NCBI RefSeq assembly: GCF_000472785.1
Contig: NZ_AXAL01000001.1
Coordinates: 183,070 to 247,069, forward strand
DNA: 64,000 nt
Direction: 5' to 3'
Source of the DNA: Mesorhizobium loti CJ3sym
GTDB taxonomy: Bacteria > Pseudomonadota > Alphaproteobacteria > Rhizobiales > Rhizobiaceae
A program made the translations under genes and the position numbers. The notes beneath the pieces were generated by a model, which did not search any database, was not told the DNA's origin, and saw only the letters and a program-made list of their open reading frames with translations. This document shows positions 46,258-55,444 of this stretch, one piece after another (position 1 is the stretch's first letter; each line of letters opens with the position of its first letter).

Positions 46258-46875
46258 TCAGCGCGAATAGAATTCGACGACCAGGTTCGGCTCCATCTGC
46301 ACGGCAAACGGAACATCCGCCAGGCCGGGGATGCGCGAGAAGGTCGCGACCATCTTGTTGTGATCGGCTTCGATGTAATCCGGCACGTCGCGCTCGGCGA
46401 GGCCGACCGATTCCAGGACGATGACCAGCTGCTTCGACTTTTCGCGCACTTCGATGACGTCGCCCGGCTTGCAGCGATACGAGCCGATGTTGACGCGCTT
46501 GCCGTTGACGTTGACGTGGCCGTGGTTGACGAACTGACGGGCAGCGAAAATGGTCGGCACGAACTTGGAGCGGTAGACGACCGCGTCGAGACGCGACTCG
46601 AGCAGACCGATCAGGTTCTCGGAGGTGTCGCCCTTGCGGCGGTCGGCCTCTTCATAGACCTTGCGGAACTGCTTTTCCGAAACGTCGCCATAGTGACCCT
46701 TCAGCTTCTGCTTGGCGCGCAGCTGCAGGCCGAAGTCGGAAAGCTTGCCCTTGCGGCGCTGGCCATGCTGGCCGGGACCGTATTCACGCTTGTTGACCGG
46801 GGACTTCGGGCGGCCCCAGATATTTTCGCCGAGACGGCGGTCGATCTTGTACTTCGCGGATTCGCGCTTGCTCAT
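46258..46875 (-). CDS. rpsD: 30S ribosomal protein S4
   Basis: A 205-residue primary 16S rRNA-binding protein of the small subunit. Family sequence: [20 protein letters not shown] at the N-terminus, [20 protein letters not shown], the S4 RNA-binding domain [20 protein letters not shown] and [20 protein letters not shown]. The ATG at 46875 has AAAGGGAA upstream; an ATG five codons earlier is less likely. As in other rhizobia it stands alone rather than in the alpha operon. A hairpin precedes it at 46898-46922. Confidence 0.98.
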   Translation of the reverse strand: MSKRESAKYKIDRRLGENIWGRPKSPVNKREYGPGQHGQRRKGKLSDFGLQLRAKQKLKGHYGDVSEKQFRKVYEEADRRKGDTSENLIGLLESRLDAVVYRSKFVPTIFAARQFVNHGHVNVNGKRVNIGSYRCKPGDVIEVREKSKQLVIVLESVGLAERDVPDYIEADHNKMVATFSRIPGLADVPFAVQMEPNLVVEFYSR

Positions 46876-46897
46876 CGCATTCCCTTTCAAAACAACA

Positions 46898-46922
46898 CAC
46901 CCGGCACCTCATGGTCCGGGTG
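46898..46922 (-). promoter_or_regulatory. Leader hairpin upstream of rpsD
   Basis: On the rpsD strand CACCCGG, an 11-base loop (ACCATGAGGTG) and CCGGGTG form a stem 22 bases before the start codon. S4 is an autogenous repressor in several bacteria, so this could be its target. That function is only inferred from position. Confidence 0.4.
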
Positions 46923-47246
46923 AAGGAAACGCGCCCTCCTCTGGCCTCCGTTTTCGAGACCTGACAGGGCTTTCCCACGCAACGCGGCGGAAAACCCACG
47001 GGACACGTCAGTTCAAACAGGATCAGAAACGATTAGGATGCCTGATCTTGCGCATACAAAACAAACACCGGACATCGCTGCCCGGCGTTGGCGGCTGGTT
47101 AAACCGAGATTTAACCGGTGTCAAGCTTTCGCATGGCTTGGCACAGCGCAACCATATATCGTTTTCGGCGTTGAGCGATGCCGGATCTGGCGAAGGTTTT
47201 GCGCCAACGGCACCAGGAAGGGACTGGAGCTAGAGGAGTTTATTGA

Positions 47247-47447
47247 ATGAAGAAGTTTTTCCTTGCCCTGACGGGCGCCGCGGTATTGGCGGGGTCGATG
47301 GCAGTAATGACGCCGGAGCCAGCCATGGCCAAGCATTGGAGCGGTCACAAGCAGGTCTGCCGTGTCATGGTCAAGAAGAGGGTGGTGTGGCGGCATGGCC
47401 ATCGCAAGGTGATCGTGACGAAGGTAAGGCGCTGCCACCGCTGGTGA
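47247..47447 (+). CDS. Small exported CX24C protein A
   Basis: A 66-residue precursor. Residues 1-28 form a signal peptide (MKKFFLALTGAAVLAGSM ... AMA). The mature 38 residues are strongly basic with His and Trp: HKQVCRVMVKKRVVW, then GHRKVIVTKVRRCHRW. Cys38 and Cys63 are spaced by 24 residues and probably form a disulfide in the periplasm. The same 24-residue spacing and eight aligned identities occur in the neighbour at 47658, so the two are paralogues. AGAGGAG precedes the ATG. No known family recognised; an antimicrobial, metal-binding or envelope role is possible. Confidence 0.75.
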   Translation: MKKFFLALTGAAVLAGSMAVMTPEPAMAKHWSGHKQVCRVMVKKRVVWRHGHRKVIVTKVRRCHRW

Positions 47448-47493
47448 TTCCGGCTTAGCCGGGGACAAGCTTCTCTTGGAAGAAATCCGAGGA

Positions 47494-47520
47494 GGGCCAG
47501 CGATCCGTCGCTGGCCCTTT
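47494..47520 (+). terminator. Rho-independent terminator between the CX24C genes
   Basis: GGGCCAGCGA, loop TCCG, TCGCTGGCCC, then TTTCGC. A perfect 10-pair stem 46 bases after the stop of small protein A, with a short T tract. It suggests that the two paralogues are separate transcripts. Confidence 0.72.
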
Positions 47521-47657
47521 CGCATTGAATGGCTATCAAATCCAGGAACGCCCGCGGGCCCTGCCGCGGACCTTTCCATTTGCAGTTCCCGACTTCGTGA
47601 TTGGGGATGATTGCCGCGATTCGCTAGAAATCGAATGTCAGACAATGGAGAAACCCT

Positions 47658-47846
47658 ATGAAGACCGCAACCTTGCTTCTGGTCGCCCTGCTTGCAGGCC
47701 CGACCCTACTTGCTTCACCGGAACTCGCTGTGGCCGGCGGAAAAAACAACTGCCATTGGGTCAAGATCACCCGGCGTGTCTGGAGCAACGGTCGTCCGCA
47801 CTGGGTCACGACGAAGGTGAAGCGCTGCGACTACCACCATCATTGA
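47658..47846 (+). CDS. Small exported CX24C protein B
   Basis: A 62-residue precursor with a signal peptide (MKTATLLLVALLAGPTLL ... AVA, residues 1-26). The mature 36 residues are basic and aromatic: KNNCHWVKITRRVWSNGRPH, then WVTTKVKRCDYHHH. Cys32 and Cys57 are separated by 24 residues as in protein A. Aligned without gaps, R, V, W, G, T, K, V and R are shared between the cysteines. The C-terminal histidines could bind metal. The ATG follows GGAGAAACCCT. Function unknown. Confidence 0.75.
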   Translation: MKTATLLLVALLAGPTLLASPELAVAGGKNNCHWVKITRRVWSNGRPHWVTTKVKRCDYHHH

Positions 47847-47854
47847 TGGCTGCT

Positions 47855-48037
47855 TTATGATTTCTTGTCGGGCAGGCCCTTGCGCTTGGTCTCGGCAAAT
47901 TCCTCAAGCTGCTTTTCGGTCATCGATTCGTACATCGCGCGCGACGCGCCTTTGAGTTCGCCGTTCTTGGTCTCGCCGCGCTTGGCGGAAAGTGCGGCGC
48001 CGGCGGCTTTTTGCTGAGCTTGTGATTTGGCAGGCAT
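47855..48037 (-). CDS. DUF3008 family protein
   Basis: A 60-residue soluble protein: MPAKSQAQQKAAGAALSAKR, then SRAMYESMTEKQLEEFAETK and KGLPDKKS. This is the DUF3008 pattern, small stress-type proteins common in Alphaproteobacteria and plant-associated bacteria, of unknown function. The ATG at 48037 has GGGAGAAAAATC upstream. It converges on small protein B and is divergent from the RNB nuclease gene. Confidence 0.85.
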   Translation of the reverse strand: MPAKSQAQQKAAGAALSAKRGETKNGELKGASRAMYESMTEKQLEEFAETKRKGLPDKKS

Positions 48038-48190
48038 GATTTTTCTCCCTTGCTGTCTGGAGAAACGCCGCGCTTCGGCGACAGTTCCAGCGGCCCAGTT
48101 CCTCATCCGACTGATGCTATTCAGGCGGCCGGCTTTGGCGCGTTCGTTGGCAGCCTTCCCGTGTTCGGAGCCCCGGTGTAGGACTGCTGA

Positions 48191-49570
48191 ATGAAGTCTC
48201 TGACAGACCCCTCACAAGCTCTCTCCACCGGCCTGGCGAAAATCCGCACCGAATTCCACGTGCCGGATGGATTTCCGGCTGCCGTTATGGCTGCGGCGGA
48301 GGCGGCCAAACGTGTGCCGAACCAGCATGCCGATCGAACAGCGATGCCCTTCGTTACGCTCGATCCGGCAAGCTCCACCGATCTCGACCAGGCGTTCTCC
48401 ATCGAAGCCAGCGGTGGCGATCTTGTGCTGCATTATGCCATTGCCGACGTGGCCTGGTTCGTCGAGGACGGCGACGCGATCGATCGCGAAGCATGGGCGC
48501 GGGGCGAGACATTTTATCTGCCGGACGGCAAGGCCGGGCTCTACCCGCCGGTCATTGCCGAGGGTGCGGCGAGCCTTCTGCCGGATGGACCACGTCCAGC
48601 TGTTATCTTCACCGTTCGGGTCGCTGACGACGGTGCGGTGAAATTGGACGGCGCGGAGCGGGCAATCATTCAAAGCCGCGCGAAGCTCGCCTACGACAGC
48701 GTGCAGCCTGCCGACGTCCCGGCCGGCTTTGCGGAACTGGCGCGGCGCATTGCGGCAAACGAAGAGCGTCGCGGCGCTTCGCGCGTCGACCCGCCCGAGC
48801 AAGAAGTTGAAAAGCTCGCCGATGGCACATTCCAGCTTTCGTTCAGGCCGATGCTGCAATCCGAACAGGACAACGCCGCGCTTTCGCTGGCCGCCAACAT
48901 GGCGATTGCCGACGCCATGCTGGCGCACAAGACCGGGTTGTTTCGCGTGATGTCGGAGCCGGATGCTTTCAAGGTGCAAAGGCTGCGCAGCGCGGCACAG
49001 GCTCTCGGACTGTCCTGGCCGGCCCCGACCAGCTTGCGCGACTATCAGCGGACCCTTGATCCGAGCAACAGGCAACAGGCGGCGCTGATGCTGGAAATCC
49101 GCCATGCCGGCTCCGGCGCGTCCTATCAGCCCTATCAGGAGGGCGTCGTCCCCTGGCATGAGGCGATGGCTGCGACCTACGCCCATGCAACCGCGCCACT
49201 CAGGCGATTGGCCGATCGCTATGTCGTGCGCTGCGCGCTGGCTATATCAAACGGCCAACCCGTGCCGCAGGCCGTCACCGATGCGTTCACTCGATTGCCG
49301 AAGGTGATGGGGCGTGGGGACAGCCGCGCTTCGCAGATCAACCATGCGGCCATCGACCTTGCCGAGGCGGTGATGCTCAGGGGACGCGAGGGAGAAACGT
49401 TCAAAGCCGTCGTCACCGACCTCGTCGACCATGGCGTGCGCGTTCAGCTTGCCGATATGCCTGTCGTTGCCACCGTAAAAGCCTCCGGGCTTGGACAGGG
49501 CGACGGTCTGACGCTGAAGCTGGTCTCAGCCGATCCGGATCAGCGCAGCATCGTCTTCGAAACTGTTTGA
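48191..49570 (+). CDS. RNB-domain ribonuclease lacking cold-shock domains
   Basis: A 459-residue exoribonuclease of the RNase II/R catalytic family. The active-site aspartates are in FVTLDPASSTDLDQAFSIEA, and ATYAHATAPLRRLADRYVVR is the C-terminal RNB signature. The N-terminal cold-shock domains are absent. Only a short C-terminal beta region (VVTDLVDHGVRVQLADMPVV) could stand in for an S1-like domain. Shorter RNB proteins of this kind exist in Deinococcus and actinobacteria. Its RNA targets are unknown; it probably acts beside a full-length RNase R encoded elsewhere. Start ATG 48191. Confidence 0.88.
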   Translation: MKSLTDPSQALSTGLAKIRTEFHVPDGFPAAVMAAAEAAKRVPNQHADRTAMPFVTLDPASSTDLDQAFSIEASGGDLVLHYAIADVAWFVEDGDAIDREAWARGETFYLPDGKAGLYPPVIAEGAASLLPDGPRPAVIFTVRVADDGAVKLDGAERAIIQSRAKLAYDSVQPADVPAGFAELARRIAANEERRGASRVDPPEQEVEKLADGTFQLSFRPMLQSEQDNAALSLAANMAIADAMLAHKTGLFRVMSEPDAFKVQRLRSAAQALGLSWPAPTSLRDYQRTLDPSNRQQAALMLEIRHAGSGASYQPYQEGVVPWHEAMAATYAHATAPLRRLADRYVVRCALAISNGQPVPQAVTDAFTRLPKVMGRGDSRASQINHAAIDLAEAVMLRGREGETFKAVVTDLVDHGVRVQLADMPVVATVKASGLGQGDGLTLKLVSADPDQRSIVFETV

Positions 49571-49596
49571 GCGGCAGACGTTTCCGCTACCAGCTG

Positions 49597-50385
49597 CTAA
49601 CCCACGGACAGTCCAAAGCCCTGCATCAGCCGGCTGGTGGCGAAATCCATTTTGCCTGAGGTAAAGATCGCAATGTCAGGCTCACCTACCGGCAATGGTC
49701 CATCGACCGGGGCCAGCAACGACATCGCGCGCCGGGCAATGGCTTCGGCCGGATCGATCCAGTCGACGGGCCAAGGGGCGGTCTTGCGCATGCGGTTGGC
49801 CAGGAACGGATAATGCGTACAGCCCAGCACAACGATATCCGTGCGGGCACCGTCCTTCTCGACAAAACACGGCGCGATCTCCTCGCGGACAATCTCCTCG
49901 TCGACAAAGCCCTCGCGCATGTAGATCTCGGCCAGTGGTGCCAGCCGGTCGGAACCGACAAGCCGCACATGACATTTCTGCGCCCATTTGCTGATCAGGT
50001 CGCGCGTGTATTGACGCTTGACCGTGCCGGGTGTCGCCAACACTGAAACCAGTCCGGAACGTGTACGCTCGGCCGCCGGCTTGATCGCCGGCACCGTGCC
50101 GACAAAGGGATGGCCGGGAAATTTCTCGCGCAATGCGTCAATCACCAGCGTTGAGGCGGTGTTGCAGGGAATGACCGAAATCTCCGGCTGGAATTTGTCC
50201 AGCAGCGCGCCGAACAGGCCAAGGATATGAGCATTGAGCGCTGGCTCCTCCCAGGCGCCATAGGGGAAGGCTGCATCGTCGGCGACATAGACAAAGCGGC
50301 GGTCGGGCATCAGCACGCGGGCCTCGCGCAGCACGGTTAGCCCACCAATGCCGGAATCGAACATCAGGATCGGCCGCTCAGTCAT
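49597..50385 (-). CDS. murI: Glutamate racemase
   Basis: A 262-residue cofactor-independent racemase making D-glutamate for peptidoglycan. The two catalytic cysteines are in [16 protein letters not shown] and [16 protein letters not shown], and the N-terminus [17 protein letters not shown] is typical. The ATG at 50385 ([12 protein letters not shown]) fits the family. It overlaps the end of the trmJ gene by eight bases, so trmJ and murI form one transcript. The frame is open further upstream but that sequence belongs to trmJ. Confidence 0.96.
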   Translation of the reverse strand: MTERPILMFDSGIGGLTVLREARVLMPDRRFVYVADDAAFPYGAWEEPALNAHILGLFGALLDKFQPEISVIPCNTASTLVIDALREKFPGHPFVGTVPAIKPAAERTRSGLVSVLATPGTVKRQYTRDLISKWAQKCHVRLVGSDRLAPLAEIYMREGFVDEEIVREEIAPCFVEKDGARTDIVVLGCTHYPFLANRMRKTAPWPVDWIDPAEAIARRAMSLLAPVDGPLPVGEPDIAIFTSGKMDFATSRLMQGFGLSVG

Positions 50386-51286
50386 TGTCGGTTCCCTTGC
50401 CGCCGAGCGGCGGCGTATCAGTATCGTCGCCGTTGGCGTCAGGCACATGGCCAGCCGCATCCGCCTTGCGGGCACGAGCGGCGGCGGCGGGCAGACGCCT
50501 CGGATCATCGCCCGGCGAACCATCACCGCGCGGCATCGCCGGCGAAAACCTGTCGAGCGAGGAAATGATGCCGCGCAGCACTTTGAGCTCCGGCTCGGCA
50601 AAGCCGGCGCGCGTCAGCACGGCGCGCAGATTGTCGACCATCTTCGGCTTCTTCGGGGCCGGCCGGAAATAGCCGCGCGCTTCCAATGCGCCCTCGAGAT
50701 AGGCGAACAGGCCGTGCAATTCTTCCTTGCTGGCCGGCTTCATATCGGGGCCGGAAAAATTGGTCTTGGTCTCGTCCTCGAGACCGGACTTCATCCATTC
50801 ATAGGACATCAGCAGCGCGGCCTGAGCGATGTTGAGCGAGGAGAAATCGGGATCGACCGGAAAGGTGACGATCTCGTCGGCAAGGCCGACCTCGTCATTG
50901 TAGAGACCGAAGCGCTCGCGGCCGAACAGGATGCCGGTGCGCTGACCCATGCCGTGGCGGGCGCGAAGCACCCTGCCCGCTTCGACGGGACCGCGTACGG
51001 ATTTGAAGCCGTCGCGCTGCCTGGCGGTGGTGGCGAAAACGAAATTCAAATCGGCAAGCGCCGAAGCCAGGTCGTCGAACACCTTGACGGCGTCAATGAC
51101 ATGGTCGGCACGGCTGGCGGCGGCGCGGGCCTTCTCGCTCGGCCAGCCGTCGCGCGGATTGACCAGGCGCAGTTCGGACAGGCCGAAATTGGCCATGGCG
51201 CGGGCGACCATGCCGATGTTCTCGCCGAGCTGCGGTTCTACGAGGATGATGGCGGGGCCGGTGGGCTGAAAGTCCGTTTCTGTCAT
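50378..51286 (-). CDS. trmJ: tRNA (cytidine/uridine-2'-O-)-methyltransferase TrmJ-like
   Basis: A 302-residue SPOUT-class RNA methyltransferase. Motifs are [59 protein letters not shown] and the knot region [17 protein letters not shown]. TrmJ methylates the 2'-O of nucleotide 32 in several tRNAs. The C-terminal 50 residues are low-complexity ([17 protein letters not shown]) and probably disordered. It overlaps murI by eight bases. Confidence 0.9.
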   Translation of the reverse strand: MTETDFQPTGPAIILVEPQLGENIGMVARAMANFGLSELRLVNPRDGWPSEKARAAASRADHVIDAVKVFDDLASALADLNFVFATTARQRDGFKSVRGPVEAGRVLRARHGMGQRTGILFGRERFGLYNDEVGLADEIVTFPVDPDFSSLNIAQAALLMSYEWMKSGLEDETKTNFSGPDMKPASKEELHGLFAYLEGALEARGYFRPAPKKPKMVDNLRAVLTRAGFAEPELKVLRGIISSLDRFSPAMPRGDGSPGDDPRRLPAAAARARKADAAGHVPDANGDDTDTPPLGGKGTDND

Positions 51287-51980
51287 GTGTTCCAGATGGT
51301 TGCGCTACGAAGTCTCCGCGTCCTGCCATATCGATACGGCTTTTTGAAGAGTTGTCGGTGACCTGGCCGGCAAATACCTTTTCTTGCCGCCCTTGGGTTT
51401 TGCGAGAAAATCCAGATTGGCTTCATTGCCATCGCCTTTCTCGGTGAATCGACGGTGTTCGGCAATGTCACCGGGTCAGCAATACCGGCAGCGGCGCCGT
51501 CCAGTCGTTGAAGAACAACGTGAGTTCAGGCAACGGAACCGACGGCACGCCGATCACGGGCTTCCCAGGTCCCGGGAGTATACCGTTGCAGTAAGCGCCT
51601 GCCGTTTCCACGGCAGCATGAAACAAAGGCGATGCCGGCTGCCTCTCCAGAGTTTGTGCGGGCATCGCCTTTTTTTCCGATGCTCGCACCAAACTGCCGA
51701 CAAATAGACAAGCCCGTACTCGTTGTTGGTATTGACGACATTTCCCGGTACGGAGATTATCTGCGATCGAAAGACGTATTTCTTTACAATGGCGTACCGC
51801 GTCACTGGAAAATCAATTAGAACGATGTAATATCCAACCGCTTGGGGTTCAATGTGTATCGGTGAATGGTATTTAGGAGGCGGACTGCGTCTTTCATGCG
51901 CCCGTCATTATCTATCCCTCAAGTATTTCGACACGGGTTTCAGCGGCCGACGAGGCGTTGGCCAATCTTAGGAGGGGCAA
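51287..51980. other. Gene-poor interval with an orphan terminator
   Basis: About 690 bases between trmJ and the beta-helix gene with no convincing coding sequence on either strand. The clear element is a plus-strand terminator at 51625-51676. Before it an open frame without an obvious start ends TDGTPITGFPGPGSIPLQ, stopping near 51594; it looks like a gene remnant. AGGAGG lies just before 51981 and belongs to the next gene. Confidence 0.45.
51625..51676 (+). terminator. Orphan Rho-independent terminator
   Basis: AAAGGCGATGCC ... GGCATCGCC followed by TTTTTTT on the plus strand, with a 24-base loop. No complete gene lies upstream on this strand, so it ends either an unannotated small RNA or a decayed gene. 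Confidence 0.7.
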
Positions 51981-52748
51981 ATGAAAGTGGTACGGTTTTT
52001 CCTTTCACTCGCTGCGTTGCTTCTGGCGTCAGTTTTCCTGATTGCGCCAGCTTCTGCGCAAGCGACACGGACATGGGTTTCCGGCGTGGGTGACGACGCC
52101 AATCCGTGCAGCCGCACGGCACCTTGCAAGACGTTTGCCGGCGCGATCTCAAAGACGGCGGTGAGCGGCGAAATCAACGTACTCGATCCAGGCGGCTTTG
52201 GCGCCGTGACAATTACAAAGTCCATCACGATCCGATCCGATCATATCGAGGCAGGTGTACTCGTCTCAGGGACCAACGGGATTATTGTCAATGCTGGAGA
52301 CACCGGCAAAGTGGTGTTGGAGGGGCTCGACTTTGAAGGTGTCGGGACAGGCCTTAACGGCGTGCACATCCTCAGCGGGCTGGCCGTCTACATCATTCGA
52401 TGCGACATCCGACATTTCACGCAAAATGGTGTCAATTCCATCAGCAGCACGGCGGGAACGAGGGTCATTATCCAAAACTCTACGATAAATATGAACGGCG
52501 GCGGCGTGAACGTGAAGGGAACCGGCGTTGGAAATGCGGTGGCTATAATCGACACTCTGGTCGACGGGAACACGAATTTTGCGGCGCAAGCCGATGGAGC
52601 CGGCAACGTAGTTTCCGTCACCAATAGCTCTCTCACCGGCAGCGCAACAGCGTTAAGTCTGCTCAATACGGCGACTGCAACGTCTTTCGGGCCGAGCAAT
52701 CGTGTGACAGGCGCCGGTACATTTACGACCACGACAGCGTTCAAGTAG
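51981..52748 (+). CDS. Exported right-handed beta-helix protein
   Basis: A 255-residue secreted protein. The signal peptide covers residues 1-29 (MKVVRFFLSLAALLLASVFL ... ASA). The mature part starts TWVSGVGDDANPCSRTAPCK, a common opening of parallel beta-helix proteins. Helix turns follow with AGVLVSGTNGIIVNAGDTG, GVHILSGLAVYIIRCDIRHF, RVIIQNSTINMNGGGVNVKG and VSVTNSSLTGSATALS. No catalytic residues of pectate lyases are obvious. AGGAGG lies upstream of the ATG. Base composition is lower in GC than neighbours, consistent with acquisition. Closed by a terminator at 52832-52874. Confidence 0.8.
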   Translation: MKVVRFFLSLAALLLASVFLIAPASAQATRTWVSGVGDDANPCSRTAPCKTFAGAISKTAVSGEINVLDPGGFGAVTITKSITIRSDHIEAGVLVSGTNGIIVNAGDTGKVVLEGLDFEGVGTGLNGVHILSGLAVYIIRCDIRHFTQNGVNSISSTAGTRVIIQNSTINMNGGGVNVKGTGVGNAVAIIDTLVDGNTNFAAQADGAGNVVSVTNSSLTGSATALSLLNTATATSFGPSNRVTGAGTFTTTTAFK

Positions 52749-52814
52749 CGTAAATTCATCCGAGCGTGGCGCTTGCTTGCAAACGCCGAACTTCGCATAG
52801 GACATTAGGCTTAG

Positions 52815-53360
52815 GTGTTGGCGATAAATGCGAAGTCCGCGAACCGAATGATTCGCGGACTTCGTCGGTTTTTTACCTCGGCGGTGCTGGATTTACCGGT
52901 AGCATCAGGAAATCAAGCCAACCGAAAATTTGGCATCCTGAACGTTGCGACCGAAAATCTTGGCGACCATATCCAGATCATTGCCGAAGAGGCGCAGCAG
53001 TTGATGCGCGGGGCGGGATTCGACCCGTCCTTTCTTGTCGATCGGGACGACGGCATCGCTCATCCGCGACCGATACCACCCAATGAGCGCGCAGCCATTC
53101 TGCTGAACGGTTGGTACAAAACAAATCCAGCAGAATGGCCTCCGCACCAATTATACGATCCTATCTACGTCGGATTTCACATACGCCTTTTTCAGTCACC
53201 TAGCCTTGTCGCACCTGCTGCCATTGAACATTATGGCAAGCACGGTCCGATTGGAACGGGCGAATCCCTCGCCGGAGCTCGGGAACAACCGCCTCCCTTC
53301 AGGCGAGTACGACAGCATTTCATTTCATGGCGCCACTTGAAGTGGAAGCGTGAAAGGTAA
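52815..53360 (+). pseudogene. Truncated polysaccharide pyruvyl transferase-like gene
   Basis: The readable frame contains FGILNVATENLGDHIQIIAE, FLVDRDDG, LLNGWYKTNPAEWPP, and PIYVGFHIRLFQSP, followed by IEHYGKHGPIG. This order matches the N-terminal part of polysaccharide pyruvyl transferase-like proteins, in which GPIG is normally followed by CRD. Here the similarity stops at GPIG and the frame runs into unrelated sequence and a stop. The N-terminal end is also abnormal, because the only in-frame ATGs lie in or before the terminator of the previous gene. It is probably a non-functional remnant. Confidence 0.62.
52832..52874 (+). terminator. Rho-independent terminator after the beta-helix gene
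   Basis: GAAGTCCGCGAA, loop CCGAATGA, TTCGCGGACTTC, then GTCGGTTTTTT. A perfect 12-pair stem followed by a T tract, 83 bases after the stop. Confidence 0.88.
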
Positions 53361-53484
53361 AAAGACCGATTCGCGGTAAGGAGGCCCAGCAGCGGTTTGC
53401 GCCGGTGGGATTGCTTTGCTATAGCGCGAATTCCCTTTTGTGGCGGGGTGAATCCCGCGCTCTGTCCTTGAATGAGGCTCCTGT

Positions 53485-54696
53485 ATGGCGAAGATTAAAG
53501 TGGCGAACCCGGTCGTCGAACTCGACGGCGACGAGATGACCCGCATCATCTGGCAGTTCATCAAGGACAAGCTGATCCACCCTTATCTCGACCTCAAGCT
53601 CGAATATTACGACCTCAGCGTCGAGCACCGCGACGCCACCAACGATCAGGTGACGATCGATTCGGCCAACGCCATCAAGAAATACGGCGTCGGCGTGAAA
53701 TGCGCGACGATCACCCCCGACGAGCAGCGCGTCGAGGAGTTCAAGCTGAAGAAGATGTGGAAGTCGCCGAACGGCACCATCCGCAACATCCTGGGCGGCA
53801 CCATCTTCCGCGAGCCGATCATCATGAAGAACGTGCCGCGCTTGGTGCCGGGCTGGACCAAGCCGATCATCGTTGGCCGTCACGCCTTCGGCGACCAGTA
53901 CCGCGCCACCGATTTTCGCTTCCCCGGCAAGGGCAAGCTGACGATCAAGTTCGTCGGCGAGGACGGCCAGGTCATCGAGCATGACGTGTACGACGCACCC
54001 GGCGCCGGTGTCGCCATGGCCATGTACAATCTCGACGACTCGATCCGTGAATTCGCCCGCGCCTCGCTGAACTACGGCCTGCTGCGCAACTATCCGGTCT
54101 ACCTGTCGACCAAGAACACCATCCTCAAGGCCTATGACGGCCGCTTCAAGGACATCTTCCAGGAAGTCTACGAGGCTGAATTCGAGGCTGAATTCAAGGC
54201 AAAGAAGCTGTGGTATGAGCACCGCCTGATCGACGACATGGTGGCCTCCGCCCTGAAATGGTCGGGCGGCTATGTCTGGGCCTGCAAGAACTATGACGGC
54301 GACGTCCAGTCCGACACGGTGGCGCAAGGTTTCGGGTCGCTCGGCCTGATGACCTCGGTTCTGATGACGCCGGACGGCAAGACGGTGGAAGCCGAAGCTG
54401 CGCACGGCACCGTCACCCGCCACTATCGCCAGCACCAGAAGGGCGAGGAAACCTCGACCAATTCGATCGCCTCGATCTTCGCCTGGACGCGTGGCCTCGC
54501 ACACCGCGCCAAGCTCGACGACAACACTGAATTGAAGCGCTTTGCCGACACGCTGGAGAAGGTCTGCATCCAGACGGTCGAATCCGGCTTCATGACCAAG
54601 GACCTGTCGCTCTTGATCGGTCCCGACCAGCCCTGGCTGTCGACCACCGGCTTCCTCGACAAGATCGACGAGAATTTGCAGAAGGCGATGGCCTGA
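53485..54696 (+). CDS. icd: NADP-dependent isocitrate dehydrogenase
   Basis: A 403-residue homodimer-type NADP isocitrate dehydrogenase of the tricarboxylic acid cycle. The sequence begins [20 protein letters not shown]. It holds [39 protein letters not shown], the substrate-binding [19 protein letters not shown], and the cofactor region [19 protein letters not shown]. This is the eukaryote-like subfamily usual in Alphaproteobacteria. A hypothetical gene follows after one base. Confidence 0.97.
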   Translation: MAKIKVANPVVELDGDEMTRIIWQFIKDKLIHPYLDLKLEYYDLSVEHRDATNDQVTIDSANAIKKYGVGVKCATITPDEQRVEEFKLKKMWKSPNGTIRNILGGTIFREPIIMKNVPRLVPGWTKPIIVGRHAFGDQYRATDFRFPGKGKLTIKFVGEDGQVIEHDVYDAPGAGVAMAMYNLDDSIREFARASLNYGLLRNYPVYLSTKNTILKAYDGRFKDIFQEVYEAEFEAEFKAKKLWYEHRLIDDMVASALKWSGGYVWACKNYDGDVQSDTVAQGFGSLGLMTSVLMTPDGKTVEAEAAHGTVTRHYRQHQKGEETSTNSIASIFAWTRGLAHRAKLDDNTELKRFADTLEKVCIQTVESGFMTKDLSLLIGPDQPWLSTTGFLDKIDENLQKAMA

Positions 54697-54697
54697 T

Positions 54698-55444
54698 ATG
54701 AAAGTGCGGACCTTGGCAGACAAGGTCCGCATCTGTGCGGCAAACAACGCCGATCTCTACGAAGCGGTGTTTCGGGCTCACGGGTTGAGGGAACACCGAA
54801 ACTTGTTCCTGTGGTGGAGCGATACCCCGGCTCCACCATACTATTCAAATATGACAACGCTGGATCCTGATGCGATCGCGCTTCAGCTCGAAGCAGTCAA
54901 GCACTTGAGTTCGGTGCTCGACGGTCCCTTTGCGGTCAAGGACGGATTTTGTCGTCTCGACCTGGCCGACATCGGGTTCAAGGTTCTTTTCGACGCAAGC
55001 TGGATATGGGCCGATCCGGACAGCGCGATCGGAAGGACCGGCGGCTGGGCTGCCGGATGGCGACGCATCTGTGATCCCGACGCGCTCCATGCCTGGGAAG
55101 ATGCATGGGCGTCAGACAACCCAAACGACCGAGGGGGGTTCCCACCGGCGATACTCGATAACCCAAACGTTGCATTTCTAGGGCGTGCTACCACCGCTGG
55201 CTTTGACGCCGGATGCATCGTTAACCGCTCGTCGGAGGCGATGGGCCTATCGAATGTCTTTGCAAAGGGTGACGACGCAGAACCCGTCTATCAAGATGCA
55301 GCGAATGCCGCCCTTACCTACGCCAACGGTCTTCCGCTCGTGGGATATGAGCGCGGTGCTGCTTTGCGGGCGGCGCGTACAGCCGGCTTCGAATCGGTCG
55401 GGAACTTGCGTATTTGGCTTCAGCTCGGCGAGGAAACAACTTGA
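54698..55444 (+). CDS. Hypothetical protein with a GNAT-like C-terminus
   Basis: A 248-residue soluble protein directly after icd. The C-terminal part has SSEAMGLSNVFAKG, then YANGLPLVGYERGAALRAAR and AGFESVGNLRIWLQ. This resembles the last strands and helix of GNAT acyltransferases, in which a G-Y-E-R-G-x-x-L-x-A-A element precedes the final strand. The N-terminal half (VRICAANNADLYEAVFRAHG) is unfamiliar, and the acetyl-CoA loop is not obvious. It may be a degenerate acyltransferase. The stop overlaps the TTG start of the GST gene by three bases. Confidence 0.6.
   Translation: MKVRTLADKVRICAANNADLYEAVFRAHGLREHRNLFLWWSDTPAPPYYSNMTTLDPDAIALQLEAVKHLSSVLDGPFAVKDGFCRLDLADIGFKVLFDASWIWADPDSAIGRTGGWAAGWRRICDPDALHAWEDAWASDNPNDRGGFPPAILDNPNVAFLGRATTAGFDAGCIVNRSSEAMGLSNVFAKGDDAEPVYQDAANAALTYANGLPLVGYERGAALRAARTAGFESVGNLRIWLQLGEETT

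Noticed and set aside
51468..51692. Open frames on both strands between trmJ and the beta-helix gene
   Set aside because: They cross the orphan terminator hairpin, lack ribosome sites and show no recognisable sequence.
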